Source: Calcarisporiella thermophila CBS 279.70
Lineage: Eukaryota > Calcarisporiellomycota
DNA length: 64,000 bases
Assembly (NCBI RefSeq): GCF_041956535.1
Contig: NW_027192221.1
Location: forward strand, 62,001 to 126,000
Reading direction: 5' to 3'
In this document: piece after piece, positions 11,637 through 22,938 of the stretch
How positions within the stretch are numbered: the stretch's first letter is position 1
How the letters are laid out: every line of letters begins with the position of its first letter
Made by a program: the position numbers and the translations under genes
The notes under the pieces: model-generated
Told to the model about the DNA's origin: nothing
The model's input: only the letters and a program-made list of their open reading frames with translations
The model's database searches: none

Positions 11637-12863
11637 TTATAATGTCCTAAAATCCGCCTTTTCCTGCCTATCCACGAATTTCCCCTCACATCCAACTTCT
11701 GCTTTCCCTTGATAGTGAAGAGCGAGCTGCGCTAGTTGATAGCGATAAAGAATCTTCACCCCATCCTTCACGAGAATGAACAAGCATCCGCCAAGGACAT
11801 TACGATGAAACGTGTCAAGGGCGCTGAGTTGGGAGATGTAGCTATTGGAAACGACGTGTACAATAGGGGTTAAAAATGGTTAGCTCGGATGTTTGGGCTC
11901 CAATATTACCCTCCAATCCAAGCGGAGATGGCAGGAAGAAGCAGTGCACCAAGCACTTGTCGCATTAGCGTGGTTCGACTTGATGATCGGGATTGTGTGG
12001 ATTCTGGAGCTAGTGTATCCACCGATCGCAAGAGAAACAGGGAGAAAGCATTGTATGCCATACTATTTCATCATTTATCGTTACTATATCCATATGCGTG
12101 CAACCGGCAACTTCCTCCTCTCTTACCTCAATGTGGGAAGAAATGCGAGCGTCAATGCAGGCGACCAACACCACAAAACTTCGTCCAGAACAAGTATTGG
12201 AACTGTAAGCGCGACGAAGTGAGCGAATTGCGTACGGCACACCACCAGTCCGACAGGCACAAAAGGCAAGCCTATCCACATGCGCCATGTCCAAGGAATA
12301 GACAGAAGTCGGCCGCCCTCGTCTGAGCCAAACATGGTCAGCACTGTATAGGCACTAAGGGGAATGCATTTGGTTGGAGAAAGTTTTCTTCAATAGCATA
12401 CTTCATCTCCCTTGTAGACACTTACCCGTAAGTGGTGCAAGAGACAAGGAGAGAGAATGCAAGTCCTGCAACAGCGAAGTAGGGGAATGAAGTTGTCACA
12501 GCTTGTTTAGCCATGGCGTAGAGCAGCGATGTTAAAGGGATAGGCTCGTCTATATAGAAATGATCTTTGCATTGCGGACATGTGATCTAATAAAATGATG
12601 AGCTTTCAAGAGGCGGGGATGGCATGAATAGGGGCAATACATACCTTTGAGAACGGCTTCATCCGCCTCCTTTCCCGCGCCCACCGTAGAAAGCAATCTC
12701 TATGGATAACCAGAGAGCAGTAGGATCGGCAGCGTAGCCATTGTGTGTCCTGTTCTCCATCAACGGCCTCCCTCTCCTCTGCCTCCTCTTCCTCCTCAAA
12801 GCATACCCAGCAACGGCGTGGCTCTCTGGCAAAAGATGTGCTCCTTGGGGGAGGATTAGTCAT
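11637..12863 (-). CDS. MARCH5-like RING-CH membrane E3 ubiquitin ligase
   Basis: Five exons (12863-12645, 12586-12426, 12354-12127, 12062-11910, 11841-11637) give 321 residues. The N-terminus has a RING-CH domain: CWVC at about residue 16, a variable acidic loop, then the central Cys/His cluster ending HRDC, then TCPQC at about residue 75. After it come four hydrophobic segments. The stretch through SCTTYGAYTVLTMFG followed by WIGLPFVPVGLVV closely follows the membrane part of animal MARCH5/MITOL, which sits in the mitochondrial outer membrane and controls fission and quality control. The central cluster is C-x3-C rather than C-x-C, which is unusual. The ATG at 12863 was preferred; an in-frame ATG at 13034 would add 57 residues but crosses what looks like a 5' leader intron ending CTTTCGCAG. 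Confidence 0.8.
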
Positions 12864-13359
12864 TTTCTGCGAAAGGAGCGTAATCAGTCTTATGGCACAA
12901 AAAATTAAGGGATTTAGAGTTTTCTGCTCACATCCGATATCGCGGACATTCAATATGGAAATGTGACTCTCTTTAATTTCAGCTGACGATGGTGAGACTT
13001 GGGTTAAGGGAGCGGGGTCTTTTTGTGCCTTCATCGCCTTGTGTCAGACTTTGTCCCTTCTCTCCCATGTTTGCGGGGGCCTGGGTGTTGCTAATAAATT
13101 ATTGGCATGGGGATCTCAAACCATCAATCATTCAATGATCTCTAACCGATGGGTTAACTGGATTGCCTTTTGGCCGTTACATGTCATCGATGGGTGCAAC
13201 AATGGGGGCCAATTTGATGATGATGAATGAATGAATGGATATCTATGGGCCCGGTTCGATAGCATACCTATCATTCATTCCATGCCAATGGATACAATTT
13301 TTAAAAATACAATATATGTAAAAAAATAAAATCTTGTAGAGAATGGAAAAGAGTATAAA
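12864..13359. other. Short intergenic region with GAT/GAAT microsatellite
   Basis: Holds the leader of the MARCH5-like gene and the 3' flank of the metallophosphatase gene. A small GAT then GAAT repeat lies at about 13214-13238. No other feature seen. Confidence 0.45.
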
Positions 13360-14667
13360 TTAGTTAGGTGAGGAACTCCTCTCCTCTTCCTTTGCTGACA
13401 AGATAAATTCATCTATGATGTCGCCATCCACCTCGAAAGTTCGCCATCTCAGAGTGTTATCCTTTGGCTCCATCTCCAAAATCACGTAATGGAAAGCAGC
13501 CTCGGTGACTTCATACATACCCCAGTTCTGTACTCTGTCAAAGTCCAGCGTCCCACCCGCCCCTCCGATAATTGCATACATAATCCCATTTCTTTGCCCA
13601 CGCTGATAATTGTGCTGATGGCCACTGATGACCAAATCAACCCCATGTTCTTCAAACATTGGGACAAACCGATCGCGCACAAACTGACCCCAGGAAGACT
13701 CGCCTTGGTTAAACCAAGTTTCAGGATCCCAGAATTCGATATAGGGTGGTATATGTGTCACCACAATGCGGAATGTAGCTCGGCGGGAGGCGGGAGAAGC
13801 AAGTTCCTGAGCAAGAAACTTGTCTTGCGCCGGGGAATCGATGTTACTATCCAGCACAATCCAGCGCATTCCTCCGGTTCCGTCGGGGTTACCACCCATG
13901 GTAAAGGCATACCAGGGTTCGCGTGGGATGGTCGATGACCGCGTGTACGCATATATCCAATCCGGATCTTGATCGTGATTTCCGTGTGCATATATCAATG
14001 GTACCCGCTGACCCAATCCTACGTGTGCAAGCGGTGCAAAGAAGTCGGTTTGCCACTGCTGCAGATTCTCAAAATCTTGCACAGCATCTCCAGCATGGAG
14101 CATGTAGTCGATGTGTTGATGTCGAACCACCTCTCGCAGTACACGTGAGTACGTTTTCAGACCGAATTGGTTGTCCGATACTGCCGCGATGCGCAGCGTT
14201 GAATTGTTGCCTTTTGGATGCGTAAGCGAGTACTGGCGAAGAAGCCTAGTCGTGCTTTCTGCCTCATTGACCACCCCGATCTGATATATATGCTGCCCTT
14301 CACTGAGCGGGCCCAATACGGTTTTGTAGACATAATGCCGGTCGTCCACCTTAATCTCTTCAACCTTCCCTTCCAAAATTTTCTCTCCATCTTTCCAAAA
14401 AACGCGAATGGTCTCTCCGGGAACCGGACACGACATCTCAAACATCAATTCGATATTCCAAGTATCTCGCACAAATAAAGTGGGCTCTTTACGCAGGTAT
14501 CCACATTGAAGATAGTGATCCGCGAGCTGATTTTGTAGCTTGAAACCAGCCATTAGGTAGATATTATAAATATATTCCCAAGAGATAAGAAGAAGCACGA
14601 TGATAACAAGAATGGGGAAAAGGAAGCGGAGAAGGCGGCGCCTTCTGCGTATAAAGATGGGTTTCAT
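13360..14667 (-). CDS. Membrane-anchored calcineurin-like metallophosphoesterase
   Basis: Single exon, 435 residues. A basic N-terminus (RRRRR at 7-11) is followed by a transmembrane helix at about 14-32, the type II signal-anchor layout, so the enzyme domain faces the lumen or outside. A beta-rich N-terminal part (about 60-150) resembles the fibronectin-like domain of purple acid phosphatases. The metal ligands follow in order: D165 in SDNQFG, GDAVQD at 193-198, GNHD at 229-232, TH at 304-305 and GHQH at 349-352. All five metallophosphatase motifs are present, so activity on a phosphate ester is likely; the substrate is unknown. The gene is complete and only about 165 bp from the next gene. 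Confidence 0.88.
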   Translation of the reverse strand: MKPIFIRRRRRLLRFLFPILVIIVLLLISWEYIYNIYLMAGFKLQNQLADHYLQCGYLRKEPTLFVRDTWNIELMFEMSCPVPGETIRVFWKDGEKILEGKVEEIKVDDRHYVYKTVLGPLSEGQHIYQIGVVNEAESTTRLLRQYSLTHPKGNNSTLRIAAVSDNQFGLKTYSRVLREVVRHQHIDYMLHAGDAVQDFENLQQWQTDFFAPLAHVGLGQRVPLIYAHGNHDQDPDWIYAYTRSSTIPREPWYAFTMGGNPDGTGGMRWIVLDSNIDSPAQDKFLAQELASPASRRATFRIVVTHIPPYIEFWDPETWFNQGESSWGQFVRDRFVPMFEEHGVDLVISGHQHNYQRGQRNGIMYAIIGGAGGTLDFDRVQNWGMYEVTEAAFHYVILEMEPKDNTLRWRTFEVDGDIIDEFILSAKEEERSSSPN

Positions 14668-14831
14668 TAGCCCCTAGCTTTTCATACCTAAGGCTCAAAT
14701 GAAGAGGTCTAGCAACTGTTTAAATGAATTGAATTTGAATTGTGGCGTAGCCAAGTCAAAAGTACAGATCCTATGTACAGGTATATTATTCAAGGAATGC
14801 AGATAAACTTAGGTGTAAGTATATTGGCCAT

Positions 14832-16484
14832 TCATTCTTCATCATCACTACCCCCAAATCCAAATGAAAATGACGCAGCTTTATCCCCTTCCTGAATCCC
14901 TTTCAATTTATCCCACCACCCACCCTCCCTTTTGTTCGCTCTGGCTTTAAGCCGGCGTTCCTCTTCCTCTCGTTCAATACGAGCCAACAGGTCTGGATAA
15001 ACTACCTGTAATTTCTCCCGAAATTCTTCGTATAGACCCTCCCTCCTCTCCACTGGCACACCTGATACCTGGTCTCGCTTTTCTGATAGGAATCGCAGCA
15101 CACTTCCAAGGTTTTGGCTCCCGACATAATTCTGAGTCACCGCCACACTCTCCTCCAAGTTGACTACCAAATGCCACCACCCGCATGGAACGAACATAAT
15201 TTCCCCTGCCCTACACACTGCTTGAACGGGCCTCTGATCAGGAGGACAACGGGAGGGAAGTGTCTGCTCATAAAAGTTCAGGAACCACTCCGCAATTGAA
15301 ACGGGCGATGTGACTTCGGATTCATCTGGGGATGTGAACACACCGGGCGGAAGTTGATGCGGGGGATACATGATCCAGAGTTTGGCACCTGTAAGAACGG
15401 CATTCCATGCAGAGGTGGAGTTGGGATCTTTGTGAAAAGTAGAACCTAAAGATTCGGCAGAAGCATTAGCTCGATTCTACAGTATAAAGCAAGATTGGGG
15501 AAGAGGGGATGGAAAGGATTTTTTTTATGTGGAAATAACGAAATGTGTGCAAAACTACAGATATCAATATACTTTACCACTTCTTGCAGGACCTACTATG
15601 ATCCATCGCCAATCGGGGCGTTTCTCCCCGAGCACTGCAAACAGATCTTCTGCAAAGTATGCAGGGACTTCAAAATCCTCTGCCATGCCCTTGCAATTTT
15701 CACAGAATCGCTTATCAAAGAGGTATAGAGGGCTCTCATCTGCAGTCGTGTCCGCATATTTGAAATATTCTCTTAGAGTGATGTCGATAGCTTCGGCTCG
15801 GAATTTGATATCCCCGTAGCGGGTGAGAAGGCTGGATTTTGTCCAGGAGGAGTTCTGGAACGCAGGCCACTGCGGGACAACATCGGTGAGGATGACAGGC
15901 TTATTCGGGAGCTCATATTTCTCTCGAAATTCTTCAAGAGAAAGGTTGGCGCGGCGTTCAATCCCATGCTCGAAATGAGCATAGGGGGTAAGATCTAGCG
16001 AGGTGCACCGGAATGGATGATATAGAGTGTCTGAATAAAACCGGTCAATAGCCAATGGCACTCCCCCATAGTCAATACCAAAAACCTTCTTCAGATAAGT
16101 GGTTCGCCAACTACCGCACCATTCGAATTCGCCACCCAATTCATCAATCGTTCTATTTCTCCACCCCTCTTCATGCATCGAGAAAATATACAAAGCTTTG
16201 CTCACATAGGAAAGTACAACTACAGTGCGAGCCGGGAGCAAGGAGACTATTTCTAGTACTGTGTCATCAGAAAGCTGTGCGAGTACTCCCAGTCCCGGAG
16301 TACGCCGTTCACCAGGAAAATTGGGAGACGTGGAATCGAGAAGATAATTCCCCCAGGGTTTGATACCAAGAGGATGTCGTGCGAGAGTTGATGGTGCAAG
16401 TCGTTTAGGGGTGGCTGGTTTCGCTAGAGGCGAAGCTAAGGCATCCTGATAGGGACGCTTTTTATTTATTGAATCATTCACCAT
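14832..16484 (-). CDS. F-box and JmjC domain protein (JMJD6-type)
   Basis: Exons 16484-15578 and 15445-14832 give 506 residues. An F-box (LAQLSDDTVLEIVSLLPAR and following, about 67-110) precedes a JmjC domain. The iron-binding triad is visible as HKD at about residues 307-309, right after the intron, and the distal His in CGWWHLV at about 394. The Thr/Ser and Trp pattern (TSAWNAVLTGAKLW, PCGWWHLVVNLEESVAVTQN) is that of the JMJD6 family, which uses 2-oxoglutarate and Fe(II) to hydroxylate protein lysines or remove methyl groups. The F-box would connect it to an SCF ubiquitin ligase. The C-terminus is charged and ends GGSDDEE. JmjC proteins with an N-terminal F-box are known in fungi; the target is unknown. 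Confidence 0.9.
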
Positions 16485-16815
16485 TTCCTCTATAACTTTG
16501 TAGGAGTGCTTTGTCGCTAGGACAAAGGTTATATTTTAAAAAGCAGTCACTCTGTATTTATATCTGTGACTTCGTATCATAGTACGATCGAACAAACATC
16601 CACACCCAAGTGTGGATTGGAAAAAGTATGTATTAATAGTAAGATGTTTATATAATAAGGTGAGGGGAAGGAAAGAGAAAAATTCAGAACTAAGCTAAAA
16701 AAAAAAAGAAAAAAGTTGAAGCGGGAATGGAGCCTATATCAAGAAAGGAGGAGAAAATTACTGAACAAAATAAAAGATAAAGAGATTTAACAAGAGATTG
16801 AAGGAAATTATATGG
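16485..16815. other. 3' flank of the F-BAR gene, nothing else seen
   Basis: AT-rich spacer between the F-BAR gene's stop and the F-box/JmjC start, both on the minus strand. It must hold one terminator and one promoter; no distinct motif stands out. Confidence 0.5.
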
Positions 16816-19800
16816 CTATTTTGACGCGGACGGCAACACAGATCGCATATAATTGCTGGGGAACAACCCCCTCTTTCGCTCAGTACCCGAGGGTGAGTTC
16901 ACAACCTCTCCCTCCCACCAACCATCGGGCTGTTTTTCATATAGAGCAAGCACATCTCCCCGCTTGAACGAGATCTCCACGGGAATCGCCGCCTCGTAAT
17001 CCCAGAGTGCCTGCACGTAGCCAAGCACCTGTTTTTGTTCACTTCCTCGGGATTCATTTGTATGTGAAGAGGCAGGTGTTTGTGGGCCATCTTGAGGCGA
17101 TGCGTTAGGAGTGGCGGTATCAGCGTTGGCATTTTGCACTGGAGAAGGTTGCTTCGGCGGAATATTGGGCCCTTCAGTAGACCGCGGTGTTCCGGTAGGA
17201 GAGGGTCTTTCTGGGTTAGGGGTAGATGTTTTTGGTTGAGGGGTGGATCCAATTGGACGATCCATGATCATCTCGACTGGGTGCATAGAGTTGCGAGCTC
17301 TACTTGCACTCGCGCCTAAAGACGGCACTCCCTCTGTCATATCCATGCTGTATCTCCTCGGTTTATTGATCTGAGAATACTGTCCCATCATTGGCTGTAT
17401 CGGTTGCTTCAGAGGTTGCTGTAAGTGATGCAGTTGTTGTTGGCTTGATAGTTGCTGCTGCTGTTGTTGTTGCTGTTGTCTTTTCGCCAATGTCTTATCT
17501 TCCTTTGCTTTTTTCTTTTTCTCCTTTTCGTCCTCTTTATATTTTTTGTCCTTCCCACTGTCAACACCAAGCATGCTCTTGAAAAAGGATACGCCCTTAC
17601 TTTTCCTTCCGTCCTTTCCTGAGGGCTGGATTTTCTGCTGAGGATGCTCGGCTGAATTGCGTGACAATCCGGCTTCATCTTTCAGAGAACTGCTGGCCGA
17701 TCCATGAGGACTTTGCTGGAAGGGTGGGCTTTGTGCGTGCCAGGTTTCAGGCGGTGGAGAAGGATGCATTCCCGGTCCCATTGGGTGTGGGCCTGTAGCG
17801 ATCATTGGATAACCGGGCACACCTTGCGACTTCACCCACATCGTATTGGGGGGATGGGCATATCCTTGTGGAGCTCCGGGCGGCCTTGCATAGAATACTG
17901 GTTGACCATGTTGTTGGCCAGGTGCAGGATAAGCTCCCATTCCAGGCGGCACCATGACCGGTCCCATTTGATTCGGGGGAACCATATGGAATGTTGGCCT
18001 CTGCCCTTGCTGGTGTGTGTATGGGGGTGTGACGGACGGATTCGGAACGAAGGGAGAAGAGAGCACAACAGTTTTTACATCCTCCTGTGGGCTGAGTGTA
18101 TGGACTTCTTCTTTGTTGGAGTCGACGTCCAACGGGCGTGGTGCTGCGCTGGCAGATTCGGCAGGAGGCGTGGAAGAGGTGCGAGCATTGGAGTGGGTCG
18201 TAGGTTCAAAAGCGGAAGCTGGAGATGATTTCAGAGGCTCGCCATAAGTTGAAAGATTGTGCTGAGGAGAGGACATACGTTCAACTGAGGAGGGAATGGC
18301 TGATACTAGTTCAGAAGCAGTGCCTTGCTTTACCCCATCTTCTCCACTAAGCTTGGCATCGCCGGTGACTCCTTTTTCATGACCATTTAGCTTCTCGGCC
18401 GCACTATTATCGGATAGCGGGGGAGGCAAAGGAGGCAGATCCTTCTCGTTCTCTCCCTCATCTTTAACCTCTCTGCTATAACCTGCAATCTCGTTCGATG
18501 TGCGCCCGAAATTAAGCAGTTTCTTTTTGAATATATCTTTCTTATGTTGCGACTTATTCGGTAGGCCTGTGTCTACGTCCTCTTCCGGGAACCGTGCGGA
18601 AGTCGGAGATTTTACTGCTTTTTCATCGCTCCCGAATATTGGCATGCTGGCGCGCAGTGAGGAAGTAGCTTTATTGCCGTATTCATAAGAATAGTTCTCG
18701 GATCCAGGACGGGAGGATTGAAGTTTTGGACGCGTGGCGCCTGCTGGAACATCACTACTCCCTGTCTCAAACAGCGACCGTGAACCATTTTCCTGCTTCG
18801 TTGCTGTTTCATGTGAAGGGCCAACGTATTCTACTGCGACCACGGTTCCACTAGGAGTGAGCCCTACTGCCTCCTGTAGACCCGTTCCCTTGCTGGCACG
18901 CAAATTATCGAACCCTATTTTCTCTCCTGCATCATTTGTAAGGCCTCTATTAGCACTGGGGGCTTGAATATCTACCGAATTTGTGCGTGGTGGATTTCCC
19001 CTCAAAAGATTACTAAGCATACTTTCTACGTCCATAAAATTATCAAGCTCGCTTCCAGAAGTTGTGTCGTTTAGTGTCTGAGGCTCCTTCATCTTCGACT
19101 GATTGGGACTAGTGACACCCTCCAACTTGCTGCTTACGTTTGGTAAAGCGTTGGCAGTATTTTGGACCGCTTCCGAAATGGGGACATTCTCGGGATCAAC
19201 TCTTTTTTGCGTTTGCAATGGGATGTTATTTTCATTGTCAGGGCCCACTGTCACCTCTTTCTTAGCAGAGACGGTGTTGATAGACTCCTCGACTACTTGA
19301 GATAACGGACGTGAACCAATAGTTTTCCGTTTGTAGCTCAAAAGCTCATCGTGCTTTTCATTTTTCTTGTAGACAATTGGTTCTATTAGCATTCAAGGGA
19401 AGTGTTAATTAGCTTTGGGACAGGCTGAACAACCGCAGCTTTCGAAATACCTGGGACTGTCATTCCTGTTCCTTTTTCAAGGATAAAGGTGTTCAGATCG
19501 GCATGAACGTTGCATTTTTCAAGTGCTTTGCGAACGGATTCTGCTGTCTATCGGATTAGAATTCAAAAAAAAAAATAAGTCGTAGTCAATTAGAAAAGTA
19601 AATTCGAGGGTCAAGGTAACTGCTGATAAATATCTTACTTCATCTGTAGTAACACATAGAGCGGATATTAAATTTGCAAACTCCCACACAAAGTTGTGAA
19701 TACGCTCTAGCCGAGTCTCTTCCATCTTTTGTATTTTCTAAGGTAAAGGAGCACAACTGAGCACACTTGAAGAAAACTGAGGCAGATTGTAAGCATATTT

Positions 19801-21047
19801 ACATCACACGCTCTAATCCAATCCGAATTCCACTTCTCCGTCATTCCTTGGGCCGTCTTGCAAGCTTGGCTATACTCCCGGTCTTAAAATAATACAAGGT
19901 TAAGAACAAATCCACAGCAGAACGAATTAGTCCTATCGCTTACCCGCCACAATTGTATCATATTCGGCGATGTCTATTTCTTCATTATCCTTTAGAAAAC
20001 AAGACTATTAGATAAAGCATCTTCAGGATCCTCAATCAAATTATCGAACCATGTTGTTATCTTGTGTCGAATTTGGCTGACGAGATTTCAAGCCTTTTAA
20101 TTTATTAAACTCTTTTTCATATGTTTCCTGAGCCTATGCGGAACAAGCAAAGGGATGATACTTGAGCCAATGGGCTGAATAACGGAATTTCGACGTTTGT
20201 TTTTACCTTCAATGCGCTCGTATGGTATAGCTGCTTCAACTGGAAAGAGCTCTCCACTTGAGCTTGTTGCTATTCACCGGCAAAGCATTATAAGAAAATG
20301 CAATTCTGGGGGACAACCTAACACAAATAGCTTACTGTTTCACGCTGGCTCTTTAATTCTGTAATAAAAGCGGCTAGTGGGTCGTGTAAAGCACTTCGTA
20401 ACTTAGCGGCGAGTTGAATATGGGCTTTGGCGTCACTCTCAATAAAATTCAAGGTGGTAACTAGGCCCTCTCGGATAGATCTAACGTATCATGATGTAAT
20501 CTATATATTAATATCTATCTCCAAGATGTGCCTTTCTTCTTTTCTGCATACCCTATTTCTTCTTTGGCAAGGGGTATTCTCGCCAGCTGAAATTTAGGAA
20601 AAAAAAAAGATATTTATGATTATTTTAATTTGATATAGATTAGAACAGTATCAGATCTTAACCTTTAGCATTTGTTCCCCATAAGATTCCTCGATTTCCG
20701 CTCTATACAAGTACAATTATTCCATTAGCCTAAGATTCTTTATCTTATCATGCAATTAAATAGTCCTTTTACCTGGTATAGAGCATCTGCTTCAGATACT
20801 CACAAGTTTGCTCGCCGCACCTTAAACGATCGAAGAGTGCTCGTTTGCCAGAGTCATCATCGCTCTAAATCCAAATCCAAATGCAAACATTCAGCATGGA
20901 AGCCATTAATGCAAGAGTGGCCTCAGCCTCATTGCCAGAGCAACTCTATTATGTGCTAAAAAAAGAATGAAATGCTACACTTACCCAGAAATTGGTAGAG
21001 AACTCTCCAGCAATCCCCGTTATATATCCTGCACGCGTATCACTCAT
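16816..21047 (-). CDS. F-BAR and SH3 domain protein (Cdc15/Imp2/Hof1 type)
   Basis: Twelve exons join in frame to 1136 residues: 21047-20985, 20864-20773, 20702-20663, 20586-20552, 20480-20336, 20269-20207, 20133-20050, 19989-19944, 19882-19803, 19737-19639, 19547-19451 and 19382-16816. Residues about 12-280 form an F-BAR domain: EFSTNFW at the start, then the FCH pattern through EIEESYGEQMLKLAR, long helices, and the closing helix ERIHNFVWEFANLI. A long disordered middle follows, rich in Ser, Pro and Gln, with a polyQ run at about 17446-17481 next to a KEKKKKAK stretch. The C-terminal SH3 domain (about 1065-1128) shows ALWDYEA, GDVLALYE, WWEGE and PSNYM. This layout belongs to proteins that bend membrane and scaffold the contractile ring and septum. 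The GTTCGA donor of exon 7 is weak; the rest are consensus. Confidence 0.9.
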
Positions 21048-21299
21048 TATTACTTTGATTCTAATGAAATCTAATACATTCGTATATTTCTTAAAAGCTT
21101 GTCAGAGAGCCAGAAAAAGAAAAAGCAAAAGAGAAGAAATGACTCTCCAAATGAGTCCAGCCACACGGTGGAAAGAAAATGGTTTCACAACATGTAGTAT
21201 GCCACAGCTTATATTAGGAATTGATGGGCGAACAAATTATAAGATTCTGGCACAGCAAGCAATTCAATCGAATTGTTTCTGCATAAGACCACTTTAGGA

Positions 21300-22938
21300 T
21301 TAAGCTAAATTGGTTTTCAAATCTATTATCTCATGGACAACTTCATCTGCCTTCTGCTCGTCTGTTTCCTTTTCGGCTATCTCTCCCTTCTCCTGTTCTC
21401 GATGTTGCTTTAGCCGCTTCTCCACGTCTAGCCATTCAAAATATCCACATGTGCGATCTTGTTGTGCCCCGCCCGAATAGCAGGCATAAAAATATCGCCC
21501 CAAAGTCTGCTCTTGCTTCTGTACTACCCGTAGTACACACGAAATGCCACAATGGCATCGAGGGGTATACCGGGGACTGAACTCTGGGCGATAGGATCGA
21601 AACGTGATGTTGATGCCTATTCAAAAAAGCTCGGTGAGCCCAATAAGAATCGATTCTAGATTATCTAATGCGTAAAGTAATTACGTGTGCTCCCAGAGAC
21701 TGGATGCAGCTCAATCGTTCTCTGTGAGGGAACTTCGTGCCGAAACTCTTCTTGCGTGGGGGGATGCATTATAAGAATTGAGTTGTGCGGTAAAGGGATA
21801 CTATAAAGCTGGCCTGGCTTTTCATTGCCAGTAGAATCACTTAGTGGCATACGACGCAACCGGAACTGGCGCGTAACACCGAGCGAAAGGCTGACAATAA
21901 TTGGGCGAGGGCCAAGGTAGGTAAGCTGAAATACAATTAGATTAATGTCTGGGAGATTATATCAAAACGAGTACGCGCGTTGTTGTAATTACCTTATCTT
22001 TACGTGAAGAGTAGTGTAGAAATGCACGAGAAAATTAATCTATCTATATGATTAATAAATCCAACATAAATAGTCCTACCGCTATGCCATCCTACGCTTT
22101 CTTTTGACGATGCATAGCTATTTCCTATTGCCACATTCGGAATCCATTCCCCTTGAATCTCGAATGGATGGCGGTCGCGATATGATAACCGTTCATTCAC
22201 TATGTGTTGCACTATTTTGCGTGCTTCTTCAAGAAGCGGGGGAAAACAACGCGGCTTCTCAGTCTTAAATCCATTGTAATAATAATCTTGTCCCTCTTCG
22301 TATCCATAGTCTGTAGTATTAGCATAATAAAATGAAGTGGTGTGTGGCGATGTCACTTCACGCTCGAAGAGCCTAAAGTTAAAGCAAATCGAAGAACCAA
22401 TACACGTGAGGGGTCATGCAATTTTATAACATTGGAATCAAATGGTGACTCACCACCATTGGTTTCGTCCCCATTGCTTTGCTTCTTCTAACATCTCTAG
22501 TAATAGTTCATTAGCAAAGGAAGGAGACAAAGCATTTAATAACAATTCGCACGGGGTGTGTTCAGCAACGTGTTCTGGCTTCACAAGAAATTTAGCATGC
22601 GAAATGGTTTTTTTCATCTTATCCCCTTGGCTTGTCCAAGGTTGTAAGGTTTCATTGAGTGTGCGCATGGGTTTCGAGGAAGAAGAAGGAGAAGTGATAG
22701 CAGGAACAGGAGCAGGAATGTGATGAACTGGTTTTTTAACAAATTCGTTAAGCCGCATTTGTCGCTGTTTCTTGCGCTTTGGAGAGAGAGAACTATCACA
22801 TAGAATTGCAGCGGCTTCATTGACATCACCGTTTGCCCACCGGAGCGCACATTCAAGCTTTGACATGGGGACATTTTCAAAAAGGGTGCTAAGAGAAGCA
22901 AGTTTGGCGTCGAAATTTGGGCCATTCGGTAAGGTCAT
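21300..22938 (-). CDS. CUE-AlkB-GRF zinc finger dioxygenase (ALKBH2/3-like)
   Basis: Five exons (22938-22454, 22372-22080, 21997-21993, 21925-21685, 21616-21300) give 446 residues. An N-terminal CUE ubiquitin-binding domain (about 8-48, with KLASLSTLFENVPMSKLECAL) is followed by a Lys-rich linker with SPKRKKQRQMRLNEF, close to a PCNA-binding PIP/APIM region. The AlkB fold carries WHSD (H258, D260), H324 in FRHEV, and R342/R348 in the RINITFR strand, so the Fe(II) and 2-oxoglutarate ligands are complete. A C-terminal GRF zinc finger (about 360-405) has CHC, C and C ligands. The enzyme should remove alkyl groups from DNA or RNA bases in the nucleus. The third exon is only 5 nt and is needed to encode D260; skipping it destroys the frame. 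Confidence 0.88.

Noticed and set aside
13245-13268. GGTTCGAT, checked as a tRNA T-loop
   Set aside because: Flanks do not fold into a cloverleaf; it sits beside a simple repeat.
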